A DNA stretch of 64,000 bases, taken from the NCBI GenBank assembly GCA_017651185.1, contig JAGCDJ010000006.1:62001-126000 (forward strand), in the 5' to 3' direction. The stretch comes from Bacteroidales bacterium. GTDB taxonomy: Bacteria > Bacteroidota > Bacteroidia > Bacteroidales > ML635J-15. Shown here piece by piece: positions 9,379 to 16,801 of this stretch; the first letter of the stretch is position 1; every line of letters begins with the position of its first letter. A model generated the notes under the pieces. That model was given only the letters and a program-made list of their open reading frames with translations, ran no database searches and had not been told where the DNA came from. The position numbers and the translations under genes were made by a program.

Positions 9379-10718
9379 ATTCCTGTGTAGTTGAATGGAG
9401 TAATCTGCATGAGTTCGGCTTTCACGTCTTCGCTTGCGTCAAGTCCGTTGATGAAGTCGATGAAAGTCTGGTGTGTTACTTTTGCATTGGTTCTAGTGAG
9501 TGCCTTGAGTGCCTCGTATGGGTTGGGGTAGTTTTCGCGGCGGAGAATTGTTTGTATTGCTTCGGCTACCACCATCCAGTTGTTTTCGAGGTCGGCATCA
9601 ATCTTTTCGCGGTTGAGCAAAAGTTTCGACATTCCCTTGTCGAGTGATGCCAATGCAATGAAAATGTGTCCCATAGGAACGCCAAGGTTGCGCAATACGG
9701 TTGAGTCGGTGAGGTCGCGCTGCAGACGGCTGATAGGCAGTTTGCGTGCAAGGTGTTCGCAGATGGCGTTGGCGATTCCGAGGTTGCCTTCAGCGTTTTC
9801 GAAATCTATCGGGTTCACCTTGTGAGGCATTGCACTCGAACCAACTTCGCCTGCTTTGATTTTCTGCTTGAAGTATTCCATCGAGACGTATGTCCAGATA
9901 TCGCGGGCAAAGTCGATGAATATGGTGTTTATTCTTGCCATGCAGTGCATGAGGGCTGCAATATTGTCGTAGTGTTCGATTTGTGTGGTCGGACAACTAC
10001 GGTGCAGACCTAAAGTTTCATTTACGAACTTGTTGCCGAATGCCATCCAGTCGATGTGCGGGAATGCAACATTGTGAGCATTGAAGTTGCCAGTTGCTCC
10101 GCCGAACTTTGCGCTGAACGGTATTTCTTTCAGTTGTCTGATTTGTTCGTTGAGGCGGACAACAAAGACATTCATTTCTTTACCAAGACGAGTTGGCGAT
10201 GCCGGTTGTCCGTGTGTGCGTGCAAGCATTGGTATGTCTTTCCATTCCTCGGCGAGGTTGGCGATTGTTGCAACGGTATTTGCTAGACGAGGAAGATACT
10301 CGTTTACAACAGCTTCCTTAAGTAGGAGTGGTGTGGCTGTGTTGTTGATGTCCTGCGAGGTAAGTCCAAAATGTATGAACTCCTTGTACTGCGACAGGTT
10401 GTGAGCATCGAAGAATTCCTTTATGAAATACTCGACTGCCTTCACATCGTGGTTGGTTGTCTTTTCGATGTTTTTTACTTTTTCGGCATCCTCGGCAGTG
10501 AAATTCTGGTACAGGCTACGCAGAAGTTCGTATTTGCTTTTGTCGAAGCCTTTCAGTTGAGGAATGTCATTTTTTGTAAGTTCTATGAAATATTCTATTT
10601 CAATCCTTACGCGGTAACTTATTAGTGCGTATTCCGAAAAATATTCTCTAAGTTCCTTTGTCTTAGAGTAGTAGCGTCCGTCAATCGGACTTACAGCCAT
10701 GAGAGCATCGTTTGACAT
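9375..10718 (-). CDS. purB: Adenylosuccinate lyase
   Basis: Cytoplasmic enzyme that cleaves SAICAR to AICAR and adenylosuccinate to AMP, releasing fumarate. The 447-residue product shows the fumarase/aspartase superfamily signature SSAMPHKVNPIDFENAEGN (about 292-310), with the catalytic serine in the flexible loop. ARTHGQPASPTRLGKE and TSQDINNTA are the other conserved regions. Length and start (MSNDALMAVSPIDGRY) agree with the E. coli-like PurB subgroup. First gene of the purB-ABC exporter-DUF192 operon. Confidence 0.97.
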   Translation of the reverse strand: MSNDALMAVSPIDGRYYSKTKELREYFSEYALISYRVRIEIEYFIELTKNDIPQLKGFDKSKYELLRSLYQNFTAEDAEKVKNIEKTTNHDVKAVEYFIKEFFDAHNLSQYKEFIHFGLTSQDINNTATPLLLKEAVVNEYLPRLANTVATIANLAEEWKDIPMLARTHGQPASPTRLGKEMNVFVVRLNEQIRQLKEIPFSAKFGGATGNFNAHNVAFPHIDWMAFGNKFVNETLGLHRSCPTTQIEHYDNIAALMHCMARINTIFIDFARDIWTYVSMEYFKQKIKAGEVGSSAMPHKVNPIDFENAEGNLGIANAICEHLARKLPISRLQRDLTDSTVLRNLGVPMGHIFIALASLDKGMSKLLLNREKIDADLENNWMVVAEAIQTILRRENYPNPYEALKALTRTNAKVTHQTFIDFINGLDASEDVKAELMQITPFNYTGI

Positions 10719-10738
10719 ATTTGTATTATTTAATTGTG

Positions 10739-10746
10739 CAAAGTAA
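10739..10746 (-). promoter_or_regulatory. Probable -7 element of purB
   Basis: The minus strand reads TTACTTTG, one mismatch from TAnnTTTG, 20 bases before the purB ATG. The other intergenic bases up to the gene at 10783 show no terminator-like hairpin. Confidence 0.4.
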
Positions 10747-10782
10747 CGAAAAAATATTGGTTTTCGTAAAATCTTTCAATCA

Positions 10783-12261
10783 TTACTTTTCAAACACCCA
10801 GTGTCCTGTCTTTGCTGAGCCAGACCATTTGATATGTAATGTTTTTAGGTCTCGATAAACAGTTCTGACGGTTACATTTAATTTTTGAGCAATATCTTCT
10901 GCAGAAATATAAATGTTGTCTCCTATCAAACGAAGGATTTTCTGTTGCCTTTTGCCAAGTTTTTGCCTATCATTTTGACTGACATTTTGACTGACATTTT
11001 GACTGACATTTTGACTGACATTTTTGGTGGTATCGCTTTCATTATCAATGTCTTCGGTTCTCCATAATATTGTTCTAAAATCTTCACTTTGATAGAACTC
11101 CGGAGTCTTTAAATTCATCGCTTCACAGCTGTCTATAATGTCTGTTGTTCCAGTGCCCATTTGCTCAATATATCCAGCCAGATACACAGGGTTTGCAAGA
11201 ACTGGATTTACAGGACGCGATGAGTGTTCGCCTGTTAGTTTCTTTATGGTCATTCCTTGTGGCAACCGTCCTGGATTCCATACTTCAAGTCTGTCTTTGA
11301 ACAGCATTACCTGCACGCTGCCTGTACTATTGTAGTCACGATGCACCACTGCGTTCACAATTGCTTCTGTTACAGCTTGTGCTGGAAGTTCTGGCGTTAC
11401 ATCCACTTGTGCAGAATGAATACGCTCTCCAACATGCTGATTGATACGAGACATAACAAATCCTACTGCCTGATCTACCATCTCGAATACATTGCCTCCG
11501 TAAATTTGTTGAGAGAGCATTGGTTTTTGGACTTTCGTTCCATAAAACTGAGCGCATTTGATGGTTGCTGAGGCAAACCATTTCTGAACATCTTTAGCAA
11601 ACAATAGCAAAGCGGCATTCTTTATCTTTTCATCGTCGGTAATCAAGTGAAGACTGCTAAGGATTTGATGAACATTATCTTCCGAATATTGCAGTGGAAA
11701 CTGTCGCTTTTCACGTGCAATGCCAACAAACCAGCGGATTTTGGCATAGTCAAGGTCATTTATTGTGGCCTCAGGATATATTGATGAATCGAAAGGTCCA
11801 CTATGCAGAAGGTTATTTTTTATCATAAAGTCCACCAATGAAGCATAAACACTGCTTTGTAGCACTTCGTATGAACCGAATGAATTGCGAATTACCTCAT
11901 TGTCTATTCTTTGTTTGAAAAGTTCTTCCTTTTCTTCGCGTTGTGGGACGTTCTTAATGAAAGCCAAACGATATACATGGTGTGCGGTTGCGGTATTGTA
12001 TTCCCGTTCCGTAGGAGAAATTCCTTTGGCATCTTCATAACCATATTTTTTGCCTATAAGTAGCAAATAAACATCGGCGTTGGCTGCCTGTTCCAGAAAT
12101 GCAGTCTGAGCAGACTTGTCTTGTGCTGGCAATTCCTCAAATAAGAATGGTTCAAAATATTGCGAAAACAAGGCATCTTGACGAATATACTCCGCCAACT
12201 GCTTTCGTTCGCTTTGGAATTCGCTTTGTACGCTACTAATAAAGATTTTCTTTCTGGGCAT
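10783..12261 (-). CDS. DUF4062/ATPase-domain/HTH protein with an NVSQ repeat linker
   Basis: A 492-residue multidomain protein. Residues 1 to about 100 are a DUF4062 domain (start MPRKKIFISSVQSEF, then YLLLIGKKYGYED), a TIR-like/nucleotide-related fold often found in defence and signalling proteins. A middle region of uncertain fold follows. About 290-400 is the GHKL-like HATPase_c_4 domain seen in the C-terminal half of RecG-like/AlbA_2 regulators (VTEAIVNAVVHRDY, GTGTTDI). A linker of four NVSQ units (about 414-431) leads to a winged HTH (about 435-492; ISAEDIAQKLNVTVRTVYRDL). Family members are usually transcriptional regulators with an N-terminal AlbA_2 domain; here DUF4062 replaces it. 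It lies 48 bases after an unknown gene and is probably co-transcribed. The role could be regulatory or defensive. Confidence 0.75.
   Translation of the reverse strand: MPRKKIFISSVQSEFQSERKQLAEYIRQDALFSQYFEPFLFEELPAQDKSAQTAFLEQAANADVYLLLIGKKYGYEDAKGISPTEREYNTATAHHVYRLAFIKNVPQREEKEELFKQRIDNEVIRNSFGSYEVLQSSVYASLVDFMIKNNLLHSGPFDSSIYPEATINDLDYAKIRWFVGIAREKRQFPLQYSEDNVHQILSSLHLITDDEKIKNAALLLFAKDVQKWFASATIKCAQFYGTKVQKPMLSQQIYGGNVFEMVDQAVGFVMSRINQHVGERIHSAQVDVTPELPAQAVTEAIVNAVVHRDYNSTGSVQVMLFKDRLEVWNPGRLPQGMTIKKLTGEHSSRPVNPVLANPVYLAGYIEQMGTGTTDIIDSCEAMNLKTPEFYQSEDFRTILWRTEDIDNESDTTKNVSQNVSQNVSQNVSQNDRQKLGKRQQKILRLIGDNIYISAEDIAQKLNVTVRTVYRDLKTLHIKWSGSAKTGHWVFEK
10971..11022. repeat. 12-base in-frame tandem repeat inside the DUF4062 gene
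   Basis: Four exact copies of CATTTTGACTGA (10971-11018) and a partial fifth. On the coding strand they encode NVSQ units between the ATPase-like and HTH domains. Because the unit is 12 bases, copy-number changes keep the frame and only alter linker length. Confidence 0.9.
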
Positions 12262-12309
12262 ATATATTGTTTCTTTTAGAACATGTGAAAATTAAATTGT
12301 AGCTAACAA

Positions 12310-12879
12310 TTAGTTAGTTTGTATGTTTTCCAATTCCCTAACCAGCCACTCAATTTCTTCCTTGTTCAGTTTCATGTATCTGATGTGCAATAATGCTTTT
12401 TCGGCACGGTGCCATTTGTTGGTTTTGATTGGTTTGGGAGACTTGCCTTCTTCTACAAAGTCCGACAAATCTGGATTTTGCGACCAGTTGTTAATTGTGC
12501 CATCAGCATTTATGTCAAGTTCAATATAGTCGCCATATCCTTTTTCAAATGGCGGAATCAGTTTGTTGGGTACGTATCCATTAATTTGACAAATTGGATT
12601 CTTCTCTGTGTCTAACAAAGTATAAGTGCCACTGTCACGGACTTTAGCCCACATTCGTAGATAGCCGTATTCTTCATTCCAATCTTGCATTTTACCATTT
12701 TTCAAATCAATCATAAACTCTAATCTTAGAATTTCTTTATTGAGCATTGGCGGAGTGAAATCGTCATCAATTTCCAATTCGGTCATTATGCCATTGTCAA
12801 ATGTTATCAAATCATTTTCCTTATCGTAAGGTATGGAAATGTGTAGGTAGCAGGCTTGTGTGCTCAGTTGTTCTATCAT
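12310..12879 (-). CDS. Unknown protein upstream of the DUF4062 gene
   Basis: A 189-residue soluble, acidic protein with no signal peptide or membrane segment. I do not recognise a family. The N-terminal half is beta-rich in look (YLHISIPYDKENDLITF, LRLEFMIDLKNGKM), the middle carries GYGDYIELDINADGTINNW, and the C-terminal 35 residues look helical (WHRAEKALLHIRYMKL). It precedes the DUF4062 regulator by 48 bases on the same strand, and a -7 element lies 70 bases before its ATG, so the two may form one operon. Its job is unknown; a partner, substrate or immunity protein of the DUF4062 protein would be a guess. Confidence 0.6.
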   Translation of the reverse strand: MIEQLSTQACYLHISIPYDKENDLITFDNGIMTELEIDDDFTPPMLNKEILRLEFMIDLKNGKMQDWNEEYGYLRMWAKVRDSGTYTLLDTEKNPICQINGYVPNKLIPPFEKGYGDYIELDINADGTINNWSQNPDLSDFVEEGKSPKPIKTNKWHRAEKALLHIRYMKLNKEEIEWLVRELENIQTN

Positions 12880-12949
12880 AGATTATTTATTTTGTGTTAA
12901 GTAATATAGTAATTTGGCGCATCGTTTTTATTGATAACTTTCCATGTTG

Positions 12950-12957
12950 CAAATATA
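12950..12957 (-). promoter_or_regulatory. -7 element for the accessory two-gene unit
   Basis: Minus strand TATATTTG matches TAnnTTTG. It is about 70 bases before the ATG at 12879, leaving an AT-rich leader. It diverges from the promoter of the sigma-54 activator at 12999. Confidence 0.45.
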
Positions 12958-12998
12958 CATTTTTTCGCTTCAAGTCAATATCTTTTATTTAAAACCCT

Positions 12999-13006
12999 TA
13001 TCTTTG
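12999..13006 (+). promoter_or_regulatory. -7 element of the sigma-54 activator gene
   Basis: TATCTTTG matches TAnnTTTG and lies 24 bases before the ATG at 13031. It excludes an in-frame upstream start at 12944. Confidence 0.55.
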
Positions 13007-13030
13007 CACCATAATAAAAACTATATAATT

Positions 13031-14191
13031 ATGGCTAAGATTCTTGTGATTGACGATGAACGAAGCATCCGTAACACATTGAGCGACATACTTGGTCTTG
13101 AGGGACATAAGGTGGAAGTTGCCGAGGATGGCGAACAGGGGTTCCGCAAGGCATCCGAAACAAAGTTTGATGCTGTGTTCTGCGATATAAAAATGCCAAA
13201 GATGGACGGAATGGAAGTGCTTGCAAAGTTGCACGACAGTTTTCCGGAACTTCCGATTGTAATGATTTCGGGGCATGGCGACATTGATACTGCCGTTGAG
13301 TCGATAAAGAAAGGCGCTTTCGACTATATTCAGAAGCCCTTGGACTTGAACCGTATGCTGGTGACATTGCGCAATGCTCTCGATCGTTCTACATTGGTTA
13401 CCGAAACCAAAACCTTGAAAAAGAAGGTGAACTCAAAGTACAAGATGATAGGCGAAACGCCAGAAATGAAGAAAGTCAAGGAGATGATTGACCGCGTTGC
13501 GCCAACCGATGCCCGCGTGCTGATAACCGGTAGCAACGGAACAGGCAAGGAGGCTGTAGCTCATTGGATTCATGAGAAGAGCAACCGCGCAGCGGCTCCG
13601 TTTGTCGAGGTAAACTGCGCTGCAATACCATCGGAACTTATTGAGAGCGAGTTGTTTGGTCATGTTAAGGGTTCGTTTACTGGTGCCGTAAAGGACAAGG
13701 CCGGAAAGTTCGAGCAGGCCGATGGTGGTACGCTTTTCCTCGATGAGATTGGCGATATGAGTCTTGCAGCACAGGCAAAGGTGCTTCGTGCTTTGCAGGA
13801 GAGCAGGATTACACGCATCGGAAGCGACAAGGATGTGACTGTAAATGTGCGCGTTGTGGCTGCAACCAACAAGAATCTGCGCGAAGAAATCGAAAAGGGC
13901 AATTTCCGTGAGGACTTGTACCACCGTCTTAGCGTGATATTGATTCATGTGCCGACTTTGAACGAGCGCGCTGATGATATTCCGCTGTTGGTGGATGATT
14001 TCATCCGTACTTGCTGCGAGGAGCAGAATTTCCCAGTCAAGAAAATTACCGATGATGCGATTGCTGAATTGAAGAAGATAAACTGGCGTGGAAATATCCG
14101 CGAACTTCGCAATGTGATTGAAAGGCTTGTAATTCTCTGCGGTGCAGAAATTACCGCCGATGATGTAAAGAATTATGCAAATGTGTTTTAA
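13031..14191 (+). CDS. Sigma-54-dependent response regulator lacking a DNA-binding domain
   Basis: A 386-residue NtrC-type protein. Receiver domain residues 1-120: acidic pair D9/D10, phosphoacceptor D52 in FCDIKMPKMDG, and a conserved Lys in the QKP loop. AAA+ domain about 135-370: Walker A GSNGTGKE (167-174), sigma-54 contact loop GSFTGA (214-219, Ala to Ser versus the usual GAFTGA), Walker B GGTLFLDEIGD and sensor/arginine residues. The protein stops right after the AAA+ lid (ITADDVKNYANVF); the C-terminal Fis-type HTH of NtrC (another 60-80 residues) is absent. It probably activates sigma-54 polymerase from solution, as known for a few HTH-less activators such as Helicobacter FlgR. No histidine kinase is adjacent. 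The start comes from the receiver alignment and the -7 element. Confidence 0.88.
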   Translation: MAKILVIDDERSIRNTLSDILGLEGHKVEVAEDGEQGFRKASETKFDAVFCDIKMPKMDGMEVLAKLHDSFPELPIVMISGHGDIDTAVESIKKGAFDYIQKPLDLNRMLVTLRNALDRSTLVTETKTLKKKVNSKYKMIGETPEMKKVKEMIDRVAPTDARVLITGSNGTGKEAVAHWIHEKSNRAAAPFVEVNCAAIPSELIESELFGHVKGSFTGAVKDKAGKFEQADGGTLFLDEIGDMSLAAQAKVLRALQESRITRIGSDKDVTVNVRVVAATNKNLREEIEKGNFREDLYHRLSVILIHVPTLNERADDIPLLVDDFIRTCCEEQNFPVKKITDDAIAELKKINWRGNIRELRNVIERLVILCGAEITADDVKNYANVF

Positions 14192-14287
14192 ATGAAGAGC
14201 AGTCGAGCAGTCTTGCCGGAAGACCTGTCTGGTTGTTATGCAGAAGCCAGTCAGGCAGTCTGCCAGACCGCAAGACGGTTGACAGAT

Positions 14288-14400
14288 AGACTGTTAGACA
14301 TCAAACCCGCAAGCCCGTAAGACTGTTAGACATCAAGACTGTAAGACTGTTAGACATCAAGACCGCAAGACTGTTAGACTGATAGACATCAAGACCGTTA
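14288..14400. repeat. Degenerate short tandem repeats between the regulator and rpe
   Basis: AGACTGTTAGACATCAA occurs at 14288, 14320 and 14344, and a split version follows from 14368; the period is 24-32 bases with variable spacers such as GACCGCA. The 222-base gap 14192-14413 has no ORF, promoter consensus or terminator that I can see; bases 14200-14280 contain looser variants of the same words (GCAGTC, AGACCG). Confidence 0.75.
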
Positions 14401-14413
14401 GACAAAAATAACC

Positions 14414-15067
14414 ATGAAAAAAATAATCGTATCCCCATCGTTACTCTCGGCAGACTTCAACCATCTTGCCGATGACATTGAAATGATAAACGGCAGCGAA
14501 GCCGACTGGTTTCACCTTGACATAATGGACGGAGTGTTCGTTCCGAACATATCATTTGGATTGCCGATTGTGAAAAGTGTGAAAAAACTTGCTCAGAAGC
14601 CATTGGATGTGCATTTGATGATTGTTCAGCCGGAACGCTACATAGATGCGTTTGCAAAGGCAGGAGCAGATATTCTTACTGTTCATTATGAGGCATGTAC
14701 GCACTTGCATCGCACGGTGCAGGAAATCAAGAGCCACGGAATGAAGGCTGGCGTTTCGGTAAATCCGCACACCTCGGTCAAGTTGCTAGAGGACATTCTG
14801 CCCGAAATAGACCTTGTGCTGATAATGTCGGTAAATCCGGGATTTGGCGGGCAGTCGTTCATCAAGAACAGCCTGAAAAAGATTTCGGAACTTCGCAATA
14901 TTGCCAATGTTGTTAATCCAGAGGTAATAATCGAGGTGGATGGCGGCGTTGACACGCAGAACCATCGCGAAATTGTCAAGGCAGGTGCTAATGCACTTGT
15001 TGCCGGAAGTGCAGTTTTCGGTGCCGAAAATCCTATTGAAGCTATTTCAAAGCTAAAGACTTTATAA
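14414..15067 (+). CDS. rpe: Ribulose-phosphate 3-epimerase
   Basis: Interconverts ribulose 5-phosphate and xylulose 5-phosphate in the pentose phosphate pathway. The 217-residue TIM barrel shows the family signatures SPSLLSADF, HLDIMDGVFVPNISFG (metal-binding His/Asp), DVHLMI, VNPGFGGQSF and the catalytic Asp in IEVDGGV. Length is normal. The stop codon overlaps the ATG of the downstream acyltransferase (TAATG-type junction), so the genes are coupled. Confidence 0.97.
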   Translation: MKKIIVSPSLLSADFNHLADDIEMINGSEADWFHLDIMDGVFVPNISFGLPIVKSVKKLAQKPLDVHLMIVQPERYIDAFAKAGADILTVHYEACTHLHRTVQEIKSHGMKAGVSVNPHTSVKLLEDILPEIDLVLIMSVNPGFGGQSFIKNSLKKISELRNIANVVNPEVIIEVDGGVDTQNHREIVKAGANALVAGSAVFGAENPIEAISKLKTL

Positions 15068-15945
15068 TGAAGCGTCTGGAATATCTTTCGTTTCGCTTTT
15101 TGGTGGCGTGTTCGCGCATAACACCGTTTTTCCTGCTGTACTTTTGGGCTGATGTATTTTACTTTGTGATTTACTATTTGGCAGGTTACAGGAAAAAAGT
15201 TGTGCTTGAGAATCTGCGCAAGTCGTTTCCCGAAAAGTCTGACAAGGAAATAACGCGGCTTGCAAAGAAATTCTACCGACACTTGGCTGATGTTACGCTT
15301 GAGGCAATCAAGGGTATGACAATTTCGGAAAAGCAGATAAAAAAACGCTATATCATTGAAAATGCGGATATTCCAAATGAGTATTTCGACCGTGGTCAGT
15401 CGGTACTTCTGCTGACAAGCCACTATGGAAACTGGGAGTACGGAATATTGGCAACCGACATGGCTATCAAGCATCAGACGGTGGCGTTGTATCTCCCGCT
15501 AACTAACAAGTATTCTGAGAGTTATGGCGTGAATCGTCGTGGAAGGTTTGGTATGAAGATGGTACCTGTGCAGCAGACGAAGACCATTTTTGCCACTCCA
15601 CCCGAAAAACCGATTGGCGTGATTATGGCTGCCGACCAAAGTCCATCGAATCTTGAACGGGCAATCTGGCTCGATTTTCTAAACCATGATACCGCTTGCA
15701 TCCACGGACCAGAGGCGTATGCAAAAAAAATGAATCTTCCAGCGCTTTTCATGAAGATTTCGAAGCCTAAACGCGGACATTACAAACTGACATTCGAGAA
15801 ACTTATAGATAATCCGCAGCAGTACGAGCAAGGCGAGATTACTAAGTTGTATTTCAAGAGGTTGGAGGAAGATATAAGGCAGTGTCCTGAATATTGGCTT
15901 TGGTCGCACAGAAGGTGGAAACATTCGCGTCAAAGCGAAAACTAA
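15067..15945 (+). CDS. Lysophospholipid/lipid A acyltransferase (LpxL/HtrB family)
   Basis: A 292-residue membrane-associated acyltransferase. The N-terminus has a hydrophobic segment (FLLYFWADVFYFVIYYLAG). The active-site motif is HYGNWE (H-x4-E, in LLTSHYGNWEYG), followed by a DQSPSN region and a conserved ending EYWLWSHRRWK typical of LpxL/LpxM-like enzymes. The family adds secondary acyl chains to lipid A on the cytoplasmic face of the inner membrane. It begins at the rpe stop codon and is followed after 15 bases by a metallo-hydrolase, suggesting one transcript. Confidence 0.9.
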   Translation: MKRLEYLSFRFLVACSRITPFFLLYFWADVFYFVIYYLAGYRKKVVLENLRKSFPEKSDKEITRLAKKFYRHLADVTLEAIKGMTISEKQIKKRYIIENADIPNEYFDRGQSVLLLTSHYGNWEYGILATDMAIKHQTVALYLPLTNKYSESYGVNRRGRFGMKMVPVQQTKTIFATPPEKPIGVIMAADQSPSNLERAIWLDFLNHDTACIHGPEAYAKKMNLPALFMKISKPKRGHYKLTFEKLIDNPQQYEQGEITKLYFKRLEEDIRQCPEYWLWSHRRWKHSRQSEN

Positions 15946-15960
15946 TAAACTTTAATTGGT

Positions 15961-16596
15961 ATGACAGAATTCAATACATTTATATTCAATGCTTTTGGCG
16001 TTAATGCCTACATCGTTTCCGATGAGACCAGCGAAGCCGTAATTATTGATGGTGCAGTAAATTCCGACAGGGAAATGTTGGCGTTGAAGCAATTTGTTGA
16101 CAATAACAAACTGAAAATAAAGTACATAATCAATACTCACGGGCATCTTGACCATATTTGTGGCAACGACAGGTTGAAAAAGGAGTATAATGTTCCAGTT
16201 CTTGCAAATTTCAAGGATAACGACTTGATAGTGAATGTAGGTAGGGAAGCAGCGATGTTCGGTTTTCGCATGAATCAGCAGTCGTTGCCCGACCAGAACA
16301 TAGTTGATGGTGATGAAATCCGATTTGGTAATTCGGTATTAAAAGTTTTGGAAGTGCCCGGACATTCGCAGGGTAGTGTTGCCTTGTATTCCGAGACTGG
16401 GAATTTTGTCGTCTGTGGCGATGCCTTGTTTTGTGGAAGCATTGGTCGCACCGATTTGCCGGGAGGAAACTATGCCCAGTTGATTGAAAGCATAAGGAAA
16501 AAACTTTTCACGCTTGACCGAAATTGCAAGGCTTTGCCCGGACATGGCGAATCCACAACAATAGGGTATGAGGTTGACACAAATCCGTTCTTTTAG
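15961..16596 (+). CDS. Metallo-beta-lactamase-fold hydrolase (glyoxalase II-like)
   Basis: A 211-residue cytosolic hydrolase. THGHLDHICG is the di-zinc HxHxDH motif; the later ligands are in VPGHSQGS, CGDALFCGSIGRTDLPGG and PGHGESTT. This is the small single-domain type often called glyoxalase II-like, without the C-terminal glutathione-binding domain of true GloB, so the thioester substrate is open. Probably the third gene of the rpe operon. The start MTEFNTFIFNAFGVNAYI fits the family. Confidence 0.88.
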   Translation: MTEFNTFIFNAFGVNAYIVSDETSEAVIIDGAVNSDREMLALKQFVDNNKLKIKYIINTHGHLDHICGNDRLKKEYNVPVLANFKDNDLIVNVGREAAMFGFRMNQQSLPDQNIVDGDEIRFGNSVLKVLEVPGHSQGSVALYSETGNFVVCGDALFCGSIGRTDLPGGNYAQLIESIRKKLFTLDRNCKALPGHGESTTIGYEVDTNPFF

Positions 16597-16651
16597 GAGT
16601 GTAAAAGTGTAAATTTTGTCAATATTTTGGTATTCAGTAGTTTAATGTTTG

Positions 16652-16740
16652 AAAAACTGCGTTTTCCTATAGATTTTAGCTTCAAAAAACTGCGTTTTCC
16701 TATGAAATCATAGCTATAAAAACTGCGTTTTCCGATAAGC
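16652..16740. repeat. 33-base repeat array, three copies (left of the AAA ATPase gene)
   Basis: The core ACTGCGTTTTCC occurs at 16656, 16689 and 16722 (spacing 33, 33). Between the cores run two alternating spacer types: TATAGATTT..GCTTCAAAA and TATGAAATCA..GCTATAAAA. The last copy ends CCGATAAGC instead of CCTAT. Each core with flanks contains the inverted repeat AAAAC-TGC-GTTTT. The same units recur at 18176-18330 on the other side of the neighbouring gene, in the same orientation. The 205-base gap 16597-16801 holds this array and nothing else I can identify. Confidence 0.9.
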
Positions 16741-16801
16741 AAGTTTGGCGATTCGGAAAATGCTTTTACACCTGCCTTTAGACTAGTATTAGTGAACTTT
16801 T

